In this document: positions 1 to 6,832 of the stretch, piece after piece
How the letters are laid out: each line of letters opens with the position of its first letter
Position numbering within the stretch: the first letter of the stretch is position 1
DNA from: Bacteroidales bacterium
GTDB lineage: Bacteria; Bacteroidota; Bacteroidia; Bacteroidales; UBA4181
Assembly (NCBI GenBank): GCA_031259205.1
Contig: JAIRLS010000070.1
Coordinates: forward strand, 1 to 17,399
Reading direction: 5' to 3'
DNA: 17,399 nucleotides
Translations under genes and position numbers: made by a program
Notes under the pieces: generated by a model
The model's input: the letters and a program-made list of their open reading frames with translations, nothing else
Database searches by the model: none
What the model was told of the DNA's origin: nothing

Positions 1-171
1 CAACAAACCCAAAGCCTGCCAAAAATTTATGGCAGTGATTCCAAAGATGGAGGGAACAAGCGCATTCCACAACAACATGAATATGGCGCCGAATCCGGCT
101 ACTGCTCCTAATCCACAAAGCACATGAGCAAAAAGATGTATAAGGAATTTCAAATGCAATTTTCTATTCAT
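1..171 (-). CDS. Small membrane protein, partial (C-terminus outside window)
   Basis: The reading frame opens with ATG at 171-169 and stays open for 57 codons to the window edge, so only the N-terminus is seen. It has a short basic start (MNRKLHLKF), then a long hydrophobic stretch rich in Gly and Ala, and the motif WNALVPSIFG followed by a second hydrophobic start (INFWQALGLL). I recall similar small Bacteroidetes membrane proteins with a WNxLxPxIFG motif, often found near regulatory genes; their function is unknown. The start codon overlaps the stop of the upstream 80-residue gene in an ATGA arrangement, which points to translational coupling. No catalytic residues are visible. The family resemblance is from memory and no function is claimed. 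Confidence 0.7.
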   Translation of the reverse strand, partial: MNRKLHLKFLIHLFAHVLCGLGAVAGFGAIFMLLWNALVPSIFGITAINFWQALGLL

Positions 172-410
172 AACTGTTTATTTTTAATTGTAACTGTTTT
201 CAATTCATTCCATAATCGACTGTTCAGTAAAAGTAACAATATATTTTTAAAACGTTCGCAATTCATCTGTTTCGTTGCCATATTCCATAATATAACCTGT
301 TCTTGCGGAGGTATATGCAACTGATGAAACAGCCTGTGCACATCGCAGTAAAAATGTTCTCCGGTTCGGAAACATCCCATGCAATCTCGATTTATCTGAT
401 GAGCCGTCAT
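168..410 (-). CDS. 80-residue Cys/His-containing protein of unknown function
   Basis: I do not recognise this gene with confidence. It is 80 residues, with Cys at 10, 13, 22 and 51 and nearby His residues at 19 and 25, in the context CMGCFRTGEHFYC. This could bind a metal ion or an iron-sulfur cluster. The CxGCxRT part faintly recalls the DUF1289 family, which has a CxGCxRTxxE motif, but the rest does not clearly match. A short hydrophobic run (ILLLLL, about 57-62) lies near the C-terminus. The best evidence that it is real is positional: its ATG overlaps the stop of the ferredoxin-like gene (407-410) and its stop overlaps the start of the next gene (168-171), both as ATGA. Two such junctions are unlikely by chance. 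A role in the same redox or metal process as the ferredoxin-like protein is inference. Confidence 0.65.
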   Translation of the reverse strand: MTAHQINRDCMGCFRTGEHFYCDVHRLFHQLHIPPQEQVILWNMATKQMNCERFKNILLLLLNSRLWNELKTVTIKNKQL

Positions 411-697
411 ATCCGTTCGACTAATTTCAAAGCATCGAATTTACATTTGCTCAGACAATCTCCGCAAGCGGTACATTTGTCCGGATACTTCACTGCGACT
501 TGTGTTCCCGTTTCATTTCTCACCGACGCCAATACGTGGCGTGAACATCGTTTGAGGCAACGTCCGCAGCAGGTACAATTGCTTGCGATAACGCAAATGA
601 CTTTATTCCAGTTCTTCCGCCGGCGGTACAGGTTGCCGAAAATCCACAGCAAAAGCAACGTTCCTACTCCAATATATGCTACATTCATTATATTCAT
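407..697 (-). CDS. Membrane-anchored 2x[4Fe-4S] ferredoxin-like protein
   Basis: This 96-residue protein has one N-terminal membrane segment (about residues 6-22) followed by a basic stretch (YRRRKNW), which suggests the rest lies in the cytoplasm. It carries two complete CxxCxxCxxxC motifs, C41/C44/C47/C51 and C75/C78/C81/C85, the classical pattern for two [4Fe-4S] clusters in bacterial ferredoxins; an extra Cys sits at 43. The usual Pro after the fourth Cys is missing in both motifs (Ser, then Lys). It probably passes electrons at the membrane, but the partner cannot be read from the sequence. Translation may start at Met1 or at Met4 (position 688). It is the first gene of a leftward three-gene unit and its stop overlaps the next start by four bases. 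Confidence 0.85.
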   Translation of the reverse strand: MNIMNVAYIGVGTLLLLWIFGNLYRRRKNWNKVICVIASNCTCCGRCLKRCSRHVLASVRNETGTQVAVKYPDKCTACGDCLSKCKFDALKLVERI

Positions 698-732
698 TAC
701 CTTACCTTAACTTTTATCGTTTAAATCATCAT

Positions 733-758
733 TAGAGATGCTTCTCTACTTATGTAGA
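733..758. repeat. Two overlapping inverted repeats upstream of the Fe-S operon
   Basis: TAGAGA (733-738) pairs with TCTCTA (743-748) around a 4-nt loop. TCTAC (745-749) pairs with GTAGA (754-758) around another 4-nt loop. The two stems share 745-748, so only one can form at a time. They lie 36-61 bp upstream of the ferredoxin-like gene, in its promoter or leader. They may be an operator or a small RNA switch; the arms are short, so chance is possible. Confidence 0.35.
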
Positions 759-945
759 CATGTGAGGACGGAAAATATTTTACGAAACTGCAAAAAAATT
801 TTGCTCCCTTCCCCTGTAAATTTTCCCGGGCATTTTTATTCGCTTATGCGTAATCTGAAAATTCTGCCGACAGATATAGCGACACACACAAGTGCAGAGG
901 CAATGGGACTTGTTGTTTCACATGGGTTGAATATCCGCTACACCG

Positions 946-1170
946 GAGAAAAACGCCGAACATTTTTATCGTTGCATCTTCGGCGAAAACCTGCCGGACT
1001 GTCCGGTGGCAGAGTCAACCCCGCCTGTTCGACCTGACCGACTTTTGTTTTGAAGGCCGCAAGGAAAACAGTGAAAAAGCACGTTTCGGACGCAGCAAGG
1101 AAAAACGCGGCGACTCCAAATGGGTCTCATTAGTGTTGCTGACCGACAAAAAGGGATTTTTCCGTAAAAG
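946..1170 (+). pseudogene. Decayed IS1634-type transposase fragment
   Basis: Two frames that must be joined read like the middle of an IS1634-family DDE transposase. From 946 one frame gives EKNAEHFYRCIF, similar to the ADHFYRALD region. A one-base shift near 1020 then gives LFDLTDFCFEGRKENSE and later ARFGRSKEKRGDSK, ending around GFFRKS at about 1170. These match the conserved DLTxxYFEGRxxNSExxxFGRSKEKRSD block of that family. The first frame meets a stop shortly after the shift and upstream codons are also interrupted, so the gene is broken. No start, C-terminus or terminal inverted repeats could be found, so this is an old remnant rather than an intact insertion sequence. Family assignment is from motif memory, not a search. 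Confidence 0.7.
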
Positions 1171-1214
1171 TAAACCCCATCCAATTCAAACAGTCGCTTC
1201 CCCTTACTCAAAAT

Positions 1215-2165
1215 TTAAATGCGTTGCCCCTGTCTTTTTTCCAGCAAATACCGTTCGGCGTCAATGGCGGCTTTGCATCCGCTGCCGGCGGCGGTAACGG
1301 CTTGCCGGTAGCTGGGATCCTGAACGTCGCCACAGGCAAACACTCCGTCAATGCTGGTTTTCGAGGTGCCGGCAACAGTTTGTATGTAGCCGGTTTCATC
1401 TGTCTTGAGCCATTTACGGAAGATTTCCGAATTGGGATGATGCCCGATGGCAATAAAAACGCCTTCGACGGGAAGTATCCGGTCGCCTGTTCCGGTGGAA
1501 AGGCGTACTGCATTTACTTTTTCTTCTCCGATGATTTCTTTGGTTTGTGTTTCCCAAAGTATTTCGATATTGGGTGTTGTCAGTACCCTTTTTTGCATGG
1601 CTTTTGAAGCGCGTAATTCGTTCCGTCGTACAATCATATAGACTTTCCGGCATAATCCTGCAAGATAGGAGGCTTCTTCGCAGGCCGTATCGCCTCCGCC
1701 TACTACGGCGACCTCCTTGCCGCGATAGAAAAAGCCGTCGCAGGTGGCGCAGGCGGAGACGCCCAATCCTTTATACTTTTCCTCTGAGGGCAGTCCCAAG
1801 TATTTTGCCGACGCGCCTGTGGCGATGATGACGGTTTCGGCTTCCATTTGATTTCCGTCGTCGGCGAGCGCAACAAACGGGTATGCGCCGAAATTCACGC
1901 TTTTGATTATTCCGAAGCGGACGTCGGTATGGAATCGTTCGGCTTGTTTTTGCAGGTCGTCCATCATCTGCTGTCCGCTCACGCCGTCCGGATAGCCCGG
2001 AAAATTATCTATTTCCGTGGTGGCGGTTAGTTGTCCGCCCGGTTGCATTCCGGTGTATATCACGGGGTTCAGATTAGCCCGCGCTGCATAGATAGCTGCG
2101 GTATAACCGGCAGGGCCGGAGCCGATGATGAGGCATTTGATTTTTTCTGTTTCGGATGTGCTCAT
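1215..2165 (-). CDS. trxB: Thioredoxin reductase (NADPH)
   Basis: This 316-residue protein is a low-molecular-weight thioredoxin reductase, which uses NADPH through FAD and a redox disulfide to reduce thioredoxin in the cytoplasm. Visible hallmarks are the N-terminal FAD motif GSGPAG (15-20), PGGQL (42-46), the redox-active CATC (139-142), the NADPH motif GGGDTA (156-161), and the C-terminal FAD motif GVFACGDVQD followed by RQAVTAAGSG. The length is normal for the family. I chose the ATG at 2165 because the conserved protein starts there; the frame stays open for 35 codons further upstream, but that part is unrelated to the family and runs through the inverted repeat. No strong Shine-Dalgarno sequence is seen, as is usual in Bacteroidetes. 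The upstream leader holds a large structured repeat that may influence expression. Confidence 0.97.
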   Translation of the reverse strand: MSTSETEKIKCLIIGSGPAGYTAAIYAARANLNPVIYTGMQPGGQLTATTEIDNFPGYPDGVSGQQMMDDLQKQAERFHTDVRFGIIKSVNFGAYPFVALADDGNQMEAETVIIATGASAKYLGLPSEEKYKGLGVSACATCDGFFYRGKEVAVVGGGDTACEEASYLAGLCRKVYMIVRRNELRASKAMQKRVLTTPNIEILWETQTKEIIGEEKVNAVRLSTGTGDRILPVEGVFIAIGHHPNSEIFRKWLKTDETGYIQTVAGTSKTSIDGVFACGDVQDPSYRQAVTAAGSGCKAAIDAERYLLEKRQGQRI

Positions 2166-2202
2166 GATTTGATTTTCTTTTTTGAATTTAAAAGAGATAA
2201 AA

Positions 2203-2363
2203 AAGAGAGGCTGCCGGAAAGTCATTTTCACACAACGGGCGCTATCGTAAAGCGCGAATGTGTGAAACAAATATCGTTGCGAACTTACTTGTATTGATCT
2301 TGATGGAAAATAAGGTTGGACGTTCGCAGTAAAGATGATTTGACCTTCCGGACAGCCTCTCTT
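2203..2363. repeat. 161-bp imperfect inverted repeat with nested hairpin, upstream of trxB
   Basis: The outer arms are 2203-2224 and 2341-2363. They are complementary except for one indel and one mismatch; each contains AAGAGAGGCTG or its complement followed by a CCGGAA-type core. Inside, TTTCACACA (2226-2234) pairs with TGTGTGAAA (2259-2267), and within that GCGCT (2239-2243) pairs with AGCGC (2251-2255). GCGAAC and GTTCGC form a further weak pair near 2279 and 2324. Read leftward, the left arm is followed by a run of six T, so it could act as a long terminator for the lipoprotein gene and as leader structure for trxB. It could also be a small non-autonomous element (MITE), but I see no convincing target-site duplication. 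Confidence 0.6.
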
Positions 2364-2381
2364 ATATTTGTGTACCGTGTA

Positions 2382-3650
2382 TTACAATTGTTTTACCGTC
2401 AGGTTTTTCCACGATACTTTAATACCGCCGCCGCTATGGATTTGGAGGGCGATACGTCCTTGCGCTTTTCCTATTTTTTCATCTGTTAAATCTACCATTT
2501 GAACGTTGTTAAGCCAGGTGGTTACGTGGTCGCCCTGCACCCGGATTTTCATGGTATTCCATTCTCCCATTTTCAATACGTTTTCTTTTTCGTCGGGGAT
2601 CTGTACCAGCCATCCGCGTCCATAGGATTCGTATATCCCGCCGCTGTCGTGGTTAGGCGGCGCTACTTCTACCTGCCAGCCCGATACTTTGACGCCTTCT
2701 TCGATAAAGGAACGGAAGAAAATCCCGCTGTTGCCGTCGGCGTCCTGTTTGAAATCGGCTGTCAGTTCGAAATCGTCATAGTATTCGCGAGTGGCCAGGT
2801 AGCCGTATTCTTTGTCGGGGCCGCTTTCGCAGATCAGCAAACCTTCCCGGACGTACCATTTTTCGGTTCCGTAAACGTCCCAGCCGGTAAGGTCTGTACC
2901 GTTGAACAGGCTTACTTCTTTCAATTTACGGGGTAATTCTTTGATTTTCATGTTGCGGTACCATGATCTGTCGCCATGATCCTGCAAACTGATCAGGCCT
3001 TTGTGCGCCAAACCGTATTCGGGAGCGTTTTCCCATTTTCCGCTGTTTTTGCGTTGAAACCAGTCCTCCGTCCATGCTTCAAATTCTACGACTTTGAAGT
3101 CATTGACCCAGTGTTCCACATGTCCGTTGTCGAACACGATTTTGGACGAATTCCATTCGCCGGCGGGTTTGAGGTGCGCTTGCGTAGCTTCCGGATCGCC
3201 CACATGCATGGCATAATCGATGCAGGCGGTTTGCCAGTCTTCCAGTTCTCCCTTTGTTTCGCGATAGCCGATATTGTCGATAATCTGAAATTCAGGCCCT
3301 GTCACATAAGGTACTTTGTATTGCGGGCGTTCTACCACATGATACAGCACGCCGCCGTTTCCTCCTTTGGATATTTTCCAGTCGAAGGTCAAAATAAAGT
3401 TTTCATAGGACTTTTCCGTGACAATGTATCCGTTGCTGTCATCGCCTTTTCCCAGCGCCGTCAGCGTACCGTCTTCCACAGTCCACGGAGCCGTCACTCC
3501 GGAGCCGTTATAATCACGCCAGCCGTTCAAACTTGTCCCGTCAAAAAGCAGTTCCCAGCCTTCGGCTTTTTCCGCTTCCGTGAGTGCATTATGCTTTTGG
3601 CATGATACGCACATGATAGATATCAATAGAAAATGAAACAAATATTTCAT
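2382..3650 (-). CDS. Lipoprotein with two DUF1080 (3-keto-disaccharide hydrolase-like) domains
   Basis: This 422-residue protein has a lipoprotein signal: a basic, hydrophobic N-terminus ending in the lipobox MCVSC with Cys17, so it is probably anchored in an outer or inner membrane leaflet. Two DUF1080 (PF06439) domains follow. The first (about 32-238) opens with ELLFDGTSLNGWRDY, the second (about 245-422) with VSLFNGTDLTGWDVY. Each has a GNGGVLYH or GNSGIFFRS strand and ends in a GxIxLQ strand (GLISLQDHG, GRIALQIHSGG). The family is a concanavalin-like jelly roll, and some Bacteroidetes members hydrolyse 3-keto-glycosides. Many relatives carry one domain. Which domain is active is not clear, nor is the substrate. 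The gene reads away from the neighbouring permease and ends near the inverted repeat before trxB. Confidence 0.92.
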   Translation of the reverse strand: MKYLFHFLLISIMCVSCQKHNALTEAEKAEGWELLFDGTSLNGWRDYNGSGVTAPWTVEDGTLTALGKGDDSNGYIVTEKSYENFILTFDWKISKGGNGGVLYHVVERPQYKVPYVTGPEFQIIDNIGYRETKGELEDWQTACIDYAMHVGDPEATQAHLKPAGEWNSSKIVFDNGHVEHWVNDFKVVEFEAWTEDWFQRKNSGKWENAPEYGLAHKGLISLQDHGDRSWYRNMKIKELPRKLKEVSLFNGTDLTGWDVYGTEKWYVREGLLICESGPDKEYGYLATREYYDDFELTADFKQDADGNSGIFFRSFIEEGVKVSGWQVEVAPPNHDSGGIYESYGRGWLVQIPDEKENVLKMGEWNTMKIRVQGDHVTTWLNNVQMVDLTDEKIGKAQGRIALQIHSGGGIKVSWKNLTVKQL

Positions 3651-3702
3651 AAAATTTATTAATGAGATGAAGTTATAAAAAAAATAAAAATAATATCAAA
3701 TG

Positions 3703-3710
3703 CAAAAGTA
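3703..3710 (-). promoter_or_regulatory. Possible -7 element for the DUF1080 lipoprotein gene
   Basis: On the minus strand this reads TACTTTTG, a match to the Bacteroidetes TAnnTTTG -7 element, 53 bases before the ATG. No TTTG is seen at the expected -33 distance, so the call is weak. Confidence 0.35.
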
Positions 3711-3727
3711 GTAAAAAAAGATGAGTA

Positions 3728-3789
3728 TTTTTGTTTTTTTTAATTTTTTTGGTTTTTTTTGAGAACTTTTTTTTTGACAGTTTTTTTTT
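3728..3789 (+). other. Cluster of six T-tracts before the permease gene
   Basis: Six runs of 5 to 9 T (3728-3732, 3734-3741, 3744-3750, 3753-3760, 3767-3775, 3781-3789) fill 62 bp directly before the permease start at 3794. Several are spaced near one helical turn, which can curve DNA or act as an upstream promoter element. The reading frame of the permease remains open through them and would encode a Phe-rich peptide, which I treat as non-coding. Confidence 0.5.
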
Positions 3790-3793
3790 GCAG

Positions 3794-5002
3794 ATGCGTT
3801 TTTCAATTTTTGTAGCTTGGCGGTATTTGTTTGCGAAAAAATCGCATCATGCGGTGAACGTCATATCGGCGGTGTCGGTGGTGGGGGTTGCCGTAGGCAC
3901 TGTGGCGCTGGTGATTGTGCTGTCCGTGTTCAACGGGTTGGAGGAGTTGGCCCGTACCCTGTACGGCACTTTCGATCCCGATCTGAAAGTGACCGCTGTG
4001 GCGGGAAAGACATTCAAAGCCGACGCTGTGACGCTGGAATCGCTGAAAGCCGATCCCGACGTATTGACCTTTTCCCAAACCATTGAGGACAACGTTCTTG
4101 TATGCTATGACGAACAGCAGGAAATAGCGGTTTTAAAAGGCGTTGACGAACAATATTACCGGGTAACCGGCATGGACACCATGATGCTGGACGGCAAATT
4201 TCAACTGTGGCTGAATAACAACCCTCAGGCGGTAGTGGGCGCTGTACTGGCAGGGAAACTCAGGCTCGGACTGAATTTTATCACGCCGATACAACTGTAT
4301 GCCATTCTTAATACTTCCTCAATGGCGGCAAGTCTGGAGGAGGCAATCAACAGCAGGTATATCTTCCCTTCCGGCCTGTTCGACATTGACGAGGAAATCA
4401 ATGCGCAATATCTGATCGTTCCGGTGGAATTTGCCCGCGATCTGTTGGATGGCGAAGGTTTAACCGGCGCCGTCGAGGTGAAACTCAAGCCCGGCATACA
4501 TGCCGAAAAAGCGCAACAGCGTATTGCCGCACTTTTTGGCGATACGTTTGAAGTGAAAAATGCCAGCCAGCAAAAAGAATTTTATTTCCGCATGTTACAG
4601 TATGAGAAATGGGTGGGTTTTATGATTCTGGCATTTGTGCTGCTGGTGGCCTCGTTCAACGTAGTCGGTTCGCTGTCGATGTTGATGATCGAAAAGAAAG
4701 GCGACATGTCTGTCCTGCACGGCATGGGCGCCGGACCCTCGTTGATCGGCAGCATTTTCATCCTGCAAGGATGGATCATCGTGCTGGCCGGCGCCGCCGC
4801 AGGTATGCTGCTGGGAGCGCTCCTCTGCCGGTTGCAGATGGCAACGGGATTCGTCCCTTTTTCCGCTTCAGGCACCTTTGTGGTAGACGCCTATCCGGTA
4901 GCCCTTCGCTGGCAGGATTTCGGCATGATACTGCTCTCGGTTGTGCTGATTAGCTTGATAACCATATATCTACCCGTAAAATATTTCGTGAAAAGACTGT
5001 GA
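3794..5002 (+). CDS. ABC transporter permease, FtsX/LolC-LolE type
   Basis: This 402-residue inner-membrane protein has the layout of LolC/LolE/MacB-type permeases: a membrane segment at about 24-46 after the start MRFSIFVAWRYL, a large periplasmic domain (about 50-265), and three C-terminal membrane segments (about 273-296, 318-346, 375-395) forming an FtsX domain. RYLFAKKSHHAVNVIS and the cytoplasmic SLSMLMIEKKGDMSVLHGMGA loop are typical of LolC/E, which extract lipoproteins from the inner membrane together with an ATPase (LolD). No ATPase gene is adjacent. I chose ATG 3794 because the family begins there; the frame upstream is a run of T-tracts. Whether it truly serves lipoprotein sorting is inferred from family similarity. 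Confidence 0.9.
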   Translation: MRFSIFVAWRYLFAKKSHHAVNVISAVSVVGVAVGTVALVIVLSVFNGLEELARTLYGTFDPDLKVTAVAGKTFKADAVTLESLKADPDVLTFSQTIEDNVLVCYDEQQEIAVLKGVDEQYYRVTGMDTMMLDGKFQLWLNNNPQAVVGAVLAGKLRLGLNFITPIQLYAILNTSSMAASLEEAINSRYIFPSGLFDIDEEINAQYLIVPVEFARDLLDGEGLTGAVEVKLKPGIHAEKAQQRIAALFGDTFEVKNASQQKEFYFRMLQYEKWVGFMILAFVLLVASFNVVGSLSMLMIEKKGDMSVLHGMGAGPSLIGSIFILQGWIIVLAGAAAGMLLGALLCRLQMATGFVPFSASGTFVVDAYPVALRWQDFGMILLSVVLISLITIYLPVKYFVKRL

Positions 5003-5335
5003 TGCACGAACTGTCCACGGTTAGCATACTGCCCCTGTCAAGCGAGAGTTTTGACAAAAATTTTTGTCATGCCTTTTTGCTTCACTTATCCCAAACTTGG
5101 CCAAAATCATTCCCAAAATAAGGGAAACGAAGTAACGACTGCGAAGCGCGTGATTGCGAAAAGTCGTTTATGTTTGATTCGCGATAATATATAAGGAGTC
5201 CTGAAATTTGAAAAAACGGTAGAGATATGAAAAGGGAAAATTATTTTCTCGTTAAAAATTGTTAAGCAATGCATCACAAATAGAAAACGGCTTCATTTTT
5301 GCAGTGAAAAAAATAAAAATAAAAATATTTTAGTT
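5003..5335. other. 333-bp intergenic region before htrA
   Basis: No gene is supported here. It contains an 18-bp perfect palindrome (5052-5069) and a looser inverted repeat, AACGACT (5134-5140) with AGTCGTT (5162-5168), around a GC-rich centre. A 12-codon reading frame starts at ATG 5227, but nothing supports it as a gene. Just before htrA there is a near -7 sequence, CATTTTTG (5294-5301), in the position expected for the protease promoter, but no clear -33 element. Confidence 0.6.
5052..5069. promoter_or_regulatory. 18-bp perfect palindrome downstream of the permease gene
   Basis: TGACAAAAATTTTTGTCA is a perfect palindrome with no loop, 50 bp after the permease stop. It could be a dimeric regulator site or, with a CTTTTTG run shortly after, part of a weak terminator. 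As a hairpin it would be AT-rich and weak, so an operator fits somewhat better. Confidence 0.4.
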
Positions 5336-6787
5336 ATGAAAATTAAAAATCTGTTTTTCTCGTTATTCATCGCCTTAGCAGGCGGTATGGCGGCTGTATA
5401 TATTTATGCAAAGATAAACGACCCTTTGGTCCGGCCATCTGCGGGAGTATTGCCGCAATCGGTCTATTATGCCGCTTTGAATGCACATGAGCCGTCGGAT
5501 GTTACTTTTCCCGATTTTACTTATGCCGCAGAGAAGGCGGTACACTGCGTGGTGCATGTAAAAGTAAAATCCGTAGAGAAATACGGCGGATCGGTCAATC
5601 CCCTGTACGATTTTTTTTACGGTTATCGCGAGCAACTCCAGATTCCGAGAGAAGGATACGGTTCGGGCGTTATCGTCAGTGAAGACGGCTACATCATCAC
5701 TAACAATCACGTGATCGACAAAGCCAATGAAATTGAAGTTACCCTCAATGATAAGCGTGTGTTTTCGGCCACGCTGGTAGGTTCCGATCCTGTTACCGAC
5801 CTTGCCCTGCTGAAAGTGGACGAAACCGGGTTGCCGTTTCTCACCTACGGCGATTCCGAGGCCCTGCGCGTGGGCGAATGGGTGTTGGCAGTCGGAAATC
5901 CCTATAACCTTACATCGACGGTGACGGCAGGCATTGTAAGCGCCAAAGCCCGTAAGCTGGGTCTTCTTTCCAACAGGCAAAGACCCCGCATCGAAGCCTT
6001 TATCCAGACCGATGCGGCGGTTAATCCCGGCAACAGCGGAGGAGCGCTGGTGAATACCAAAGGCGAACTGGTAGGCATTAATGCGATGATCGCATCGTAT
6101 ACAGGCTCTTATTCGGGCAATTCTTTTGCCATTCCGACCGCCATCGCGCAAAAAGTCATTGCCGACCTTAAAGAATACGGATCCGTACAACGCGCCATGC
6201 TGGGCATATACACGAAAGAAATCACTTCCGAATTTGCCAAAGAGAAAAAAATCGCCAAAATAGAAGGCATCTATGTGGAAAGCACCGTTGAAGAAGGCGC
6301 TGCGGCGTCTGCCGGAATCAAGGAAGGCGATATTGTCAAGAGGATAAACGACATTCCTGTGAACAGCTATGCGGAACTTCAGGAACAGTTAAGCAAATAC
6401 CGTCCAAGCGATCAGGTTGATGTTGCAATTGAAAGAAACAACCAATTGCAAAAAATAAAAGTTACCTTGAGAAACGAGGAAGGTAACACAAAAATCATAA
6501 AAATTGATTCTTCCGACATTCTTGGCGCGAAATTTGAGGGGATAAATGAAAGGGATAAACGTAACCTCAGAATCCAGTCTGGTGTCCGGGTGAAAGAGTT
6601 AGGCGAAGGAAAACTCAAAGAAGTCGGCATCAGGGGCGGGTTTATTATTATCCGTATCAATGATATCCCCGTGAATTCGGCTAACGAGATTCGCGAAGTT
6701 CTCAATGATATTGAGCCTCACGGCAGGGTAATGATAGATGGCGTGTATCCCAACGGAAGAGTGGCATATTATGGGTTTGCCAAATAA
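5336..6787 (+). CDS. htrA: Periplasmic serine protease, HtrA/DegP/DegQ type
   Basis: This 483-residue protease/chaperone degrades misfolded envelope proteins. The N-terminus (KIKNLFFSLFIALAGGMAAV) is a signal peptide or membrane anchor. The trypsin-like domain (about 60-280) shows the catalytic triad His125 (TNNHV), Asp155 (TDLALLK) and Ser234 (GNSGG). Two PDZ domains follow: PDZ1 at about 285-380 and PDZ2 at about 395-475. The segment RINDIPVNS occurs in both PDZ domains (336-344 and 440-448) although the DNA differs, so this is conserved motif rather than a recent duplication. The length matches DegP relatives. It lies 45 bp upstream of rpoD in the same direction, so read-through into the sigma factor gene is likely. 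Confidence 0.95.
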   Translation: MKIKNLFFSLFIALAGGMAAVYIYAKINDPLVRPSAGVLPQSVYYAALNAHEPSDVTFPDFTYAAEKAVHCVVHVKVKSVEKYGGSVNPLYDFFYGYREQLQIPREGYGSGVIVSEDGYIITNNHVIDKANEIEVTLNDKRVFSATLVGSDPVTDLALLKVDETGLPFLTYGDSEALRVGEWVLAVGNPYNLTSTVTAGIVSAKARKLGLLSNRQRPRIEAFIQTDAAVNPGNSGGALVNTKGELVGINAMIASYTGSYSGNSFAIPTAIAQKVIADLKEYGSVQRAMLGIYTKEITSEFAKEKKIAKIEGIYVESTVEEGAAASAGIKEGDIVKRINDIPVNSYAELQEQLSKYRPSDQVDVAIERNNQLQKIKVTLRNEEGNTKIIKIDSSDILGAKFEGINERDKRNLRIQSGVRVKELGEGKLKEVGIRGGFIIIRINDIPVNSANEIREVLNDIEPHGRVMIDGVYPNGRVAYYGFAK

Positions 6788-6832
6788 TGTGCATCTCTTG
6801 GTTGTTGTTGTTGGCAAATTAAAAATAATAAG

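Noticed and set aside
303..710. Rightward 135-codon frame over the ferredoxin-like gene
   Set aside because: It is the opposite strand of a gene with two perfect 4Fe-4S motifs and ATGA coupling; the translation shows no family features.
738..1037. Rightward 99-codon frame upstream of the transposase remnant
   Set aside because: The recognisable transposase residues lie in other frames of the same strand; this frame gives no motif.
2166..2270. 35-codon N-terminal extension of trxB
   Set aside because: It runs through the inverted repeat and has no counterpart in thioredoxin reductases, which start right before the FAD motif.
3731..3793. Phe-rich N-terminal extension of the permease from a TTG
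   Set aside because: It is only translated T-tracts; the family starts at MRFSIFVAWRYL.
5227..5265. 12-codon frame before htrA as a leader peptide
   Set aside because: Too short and without codon pattern typical of attenuation; nothing else supports it.
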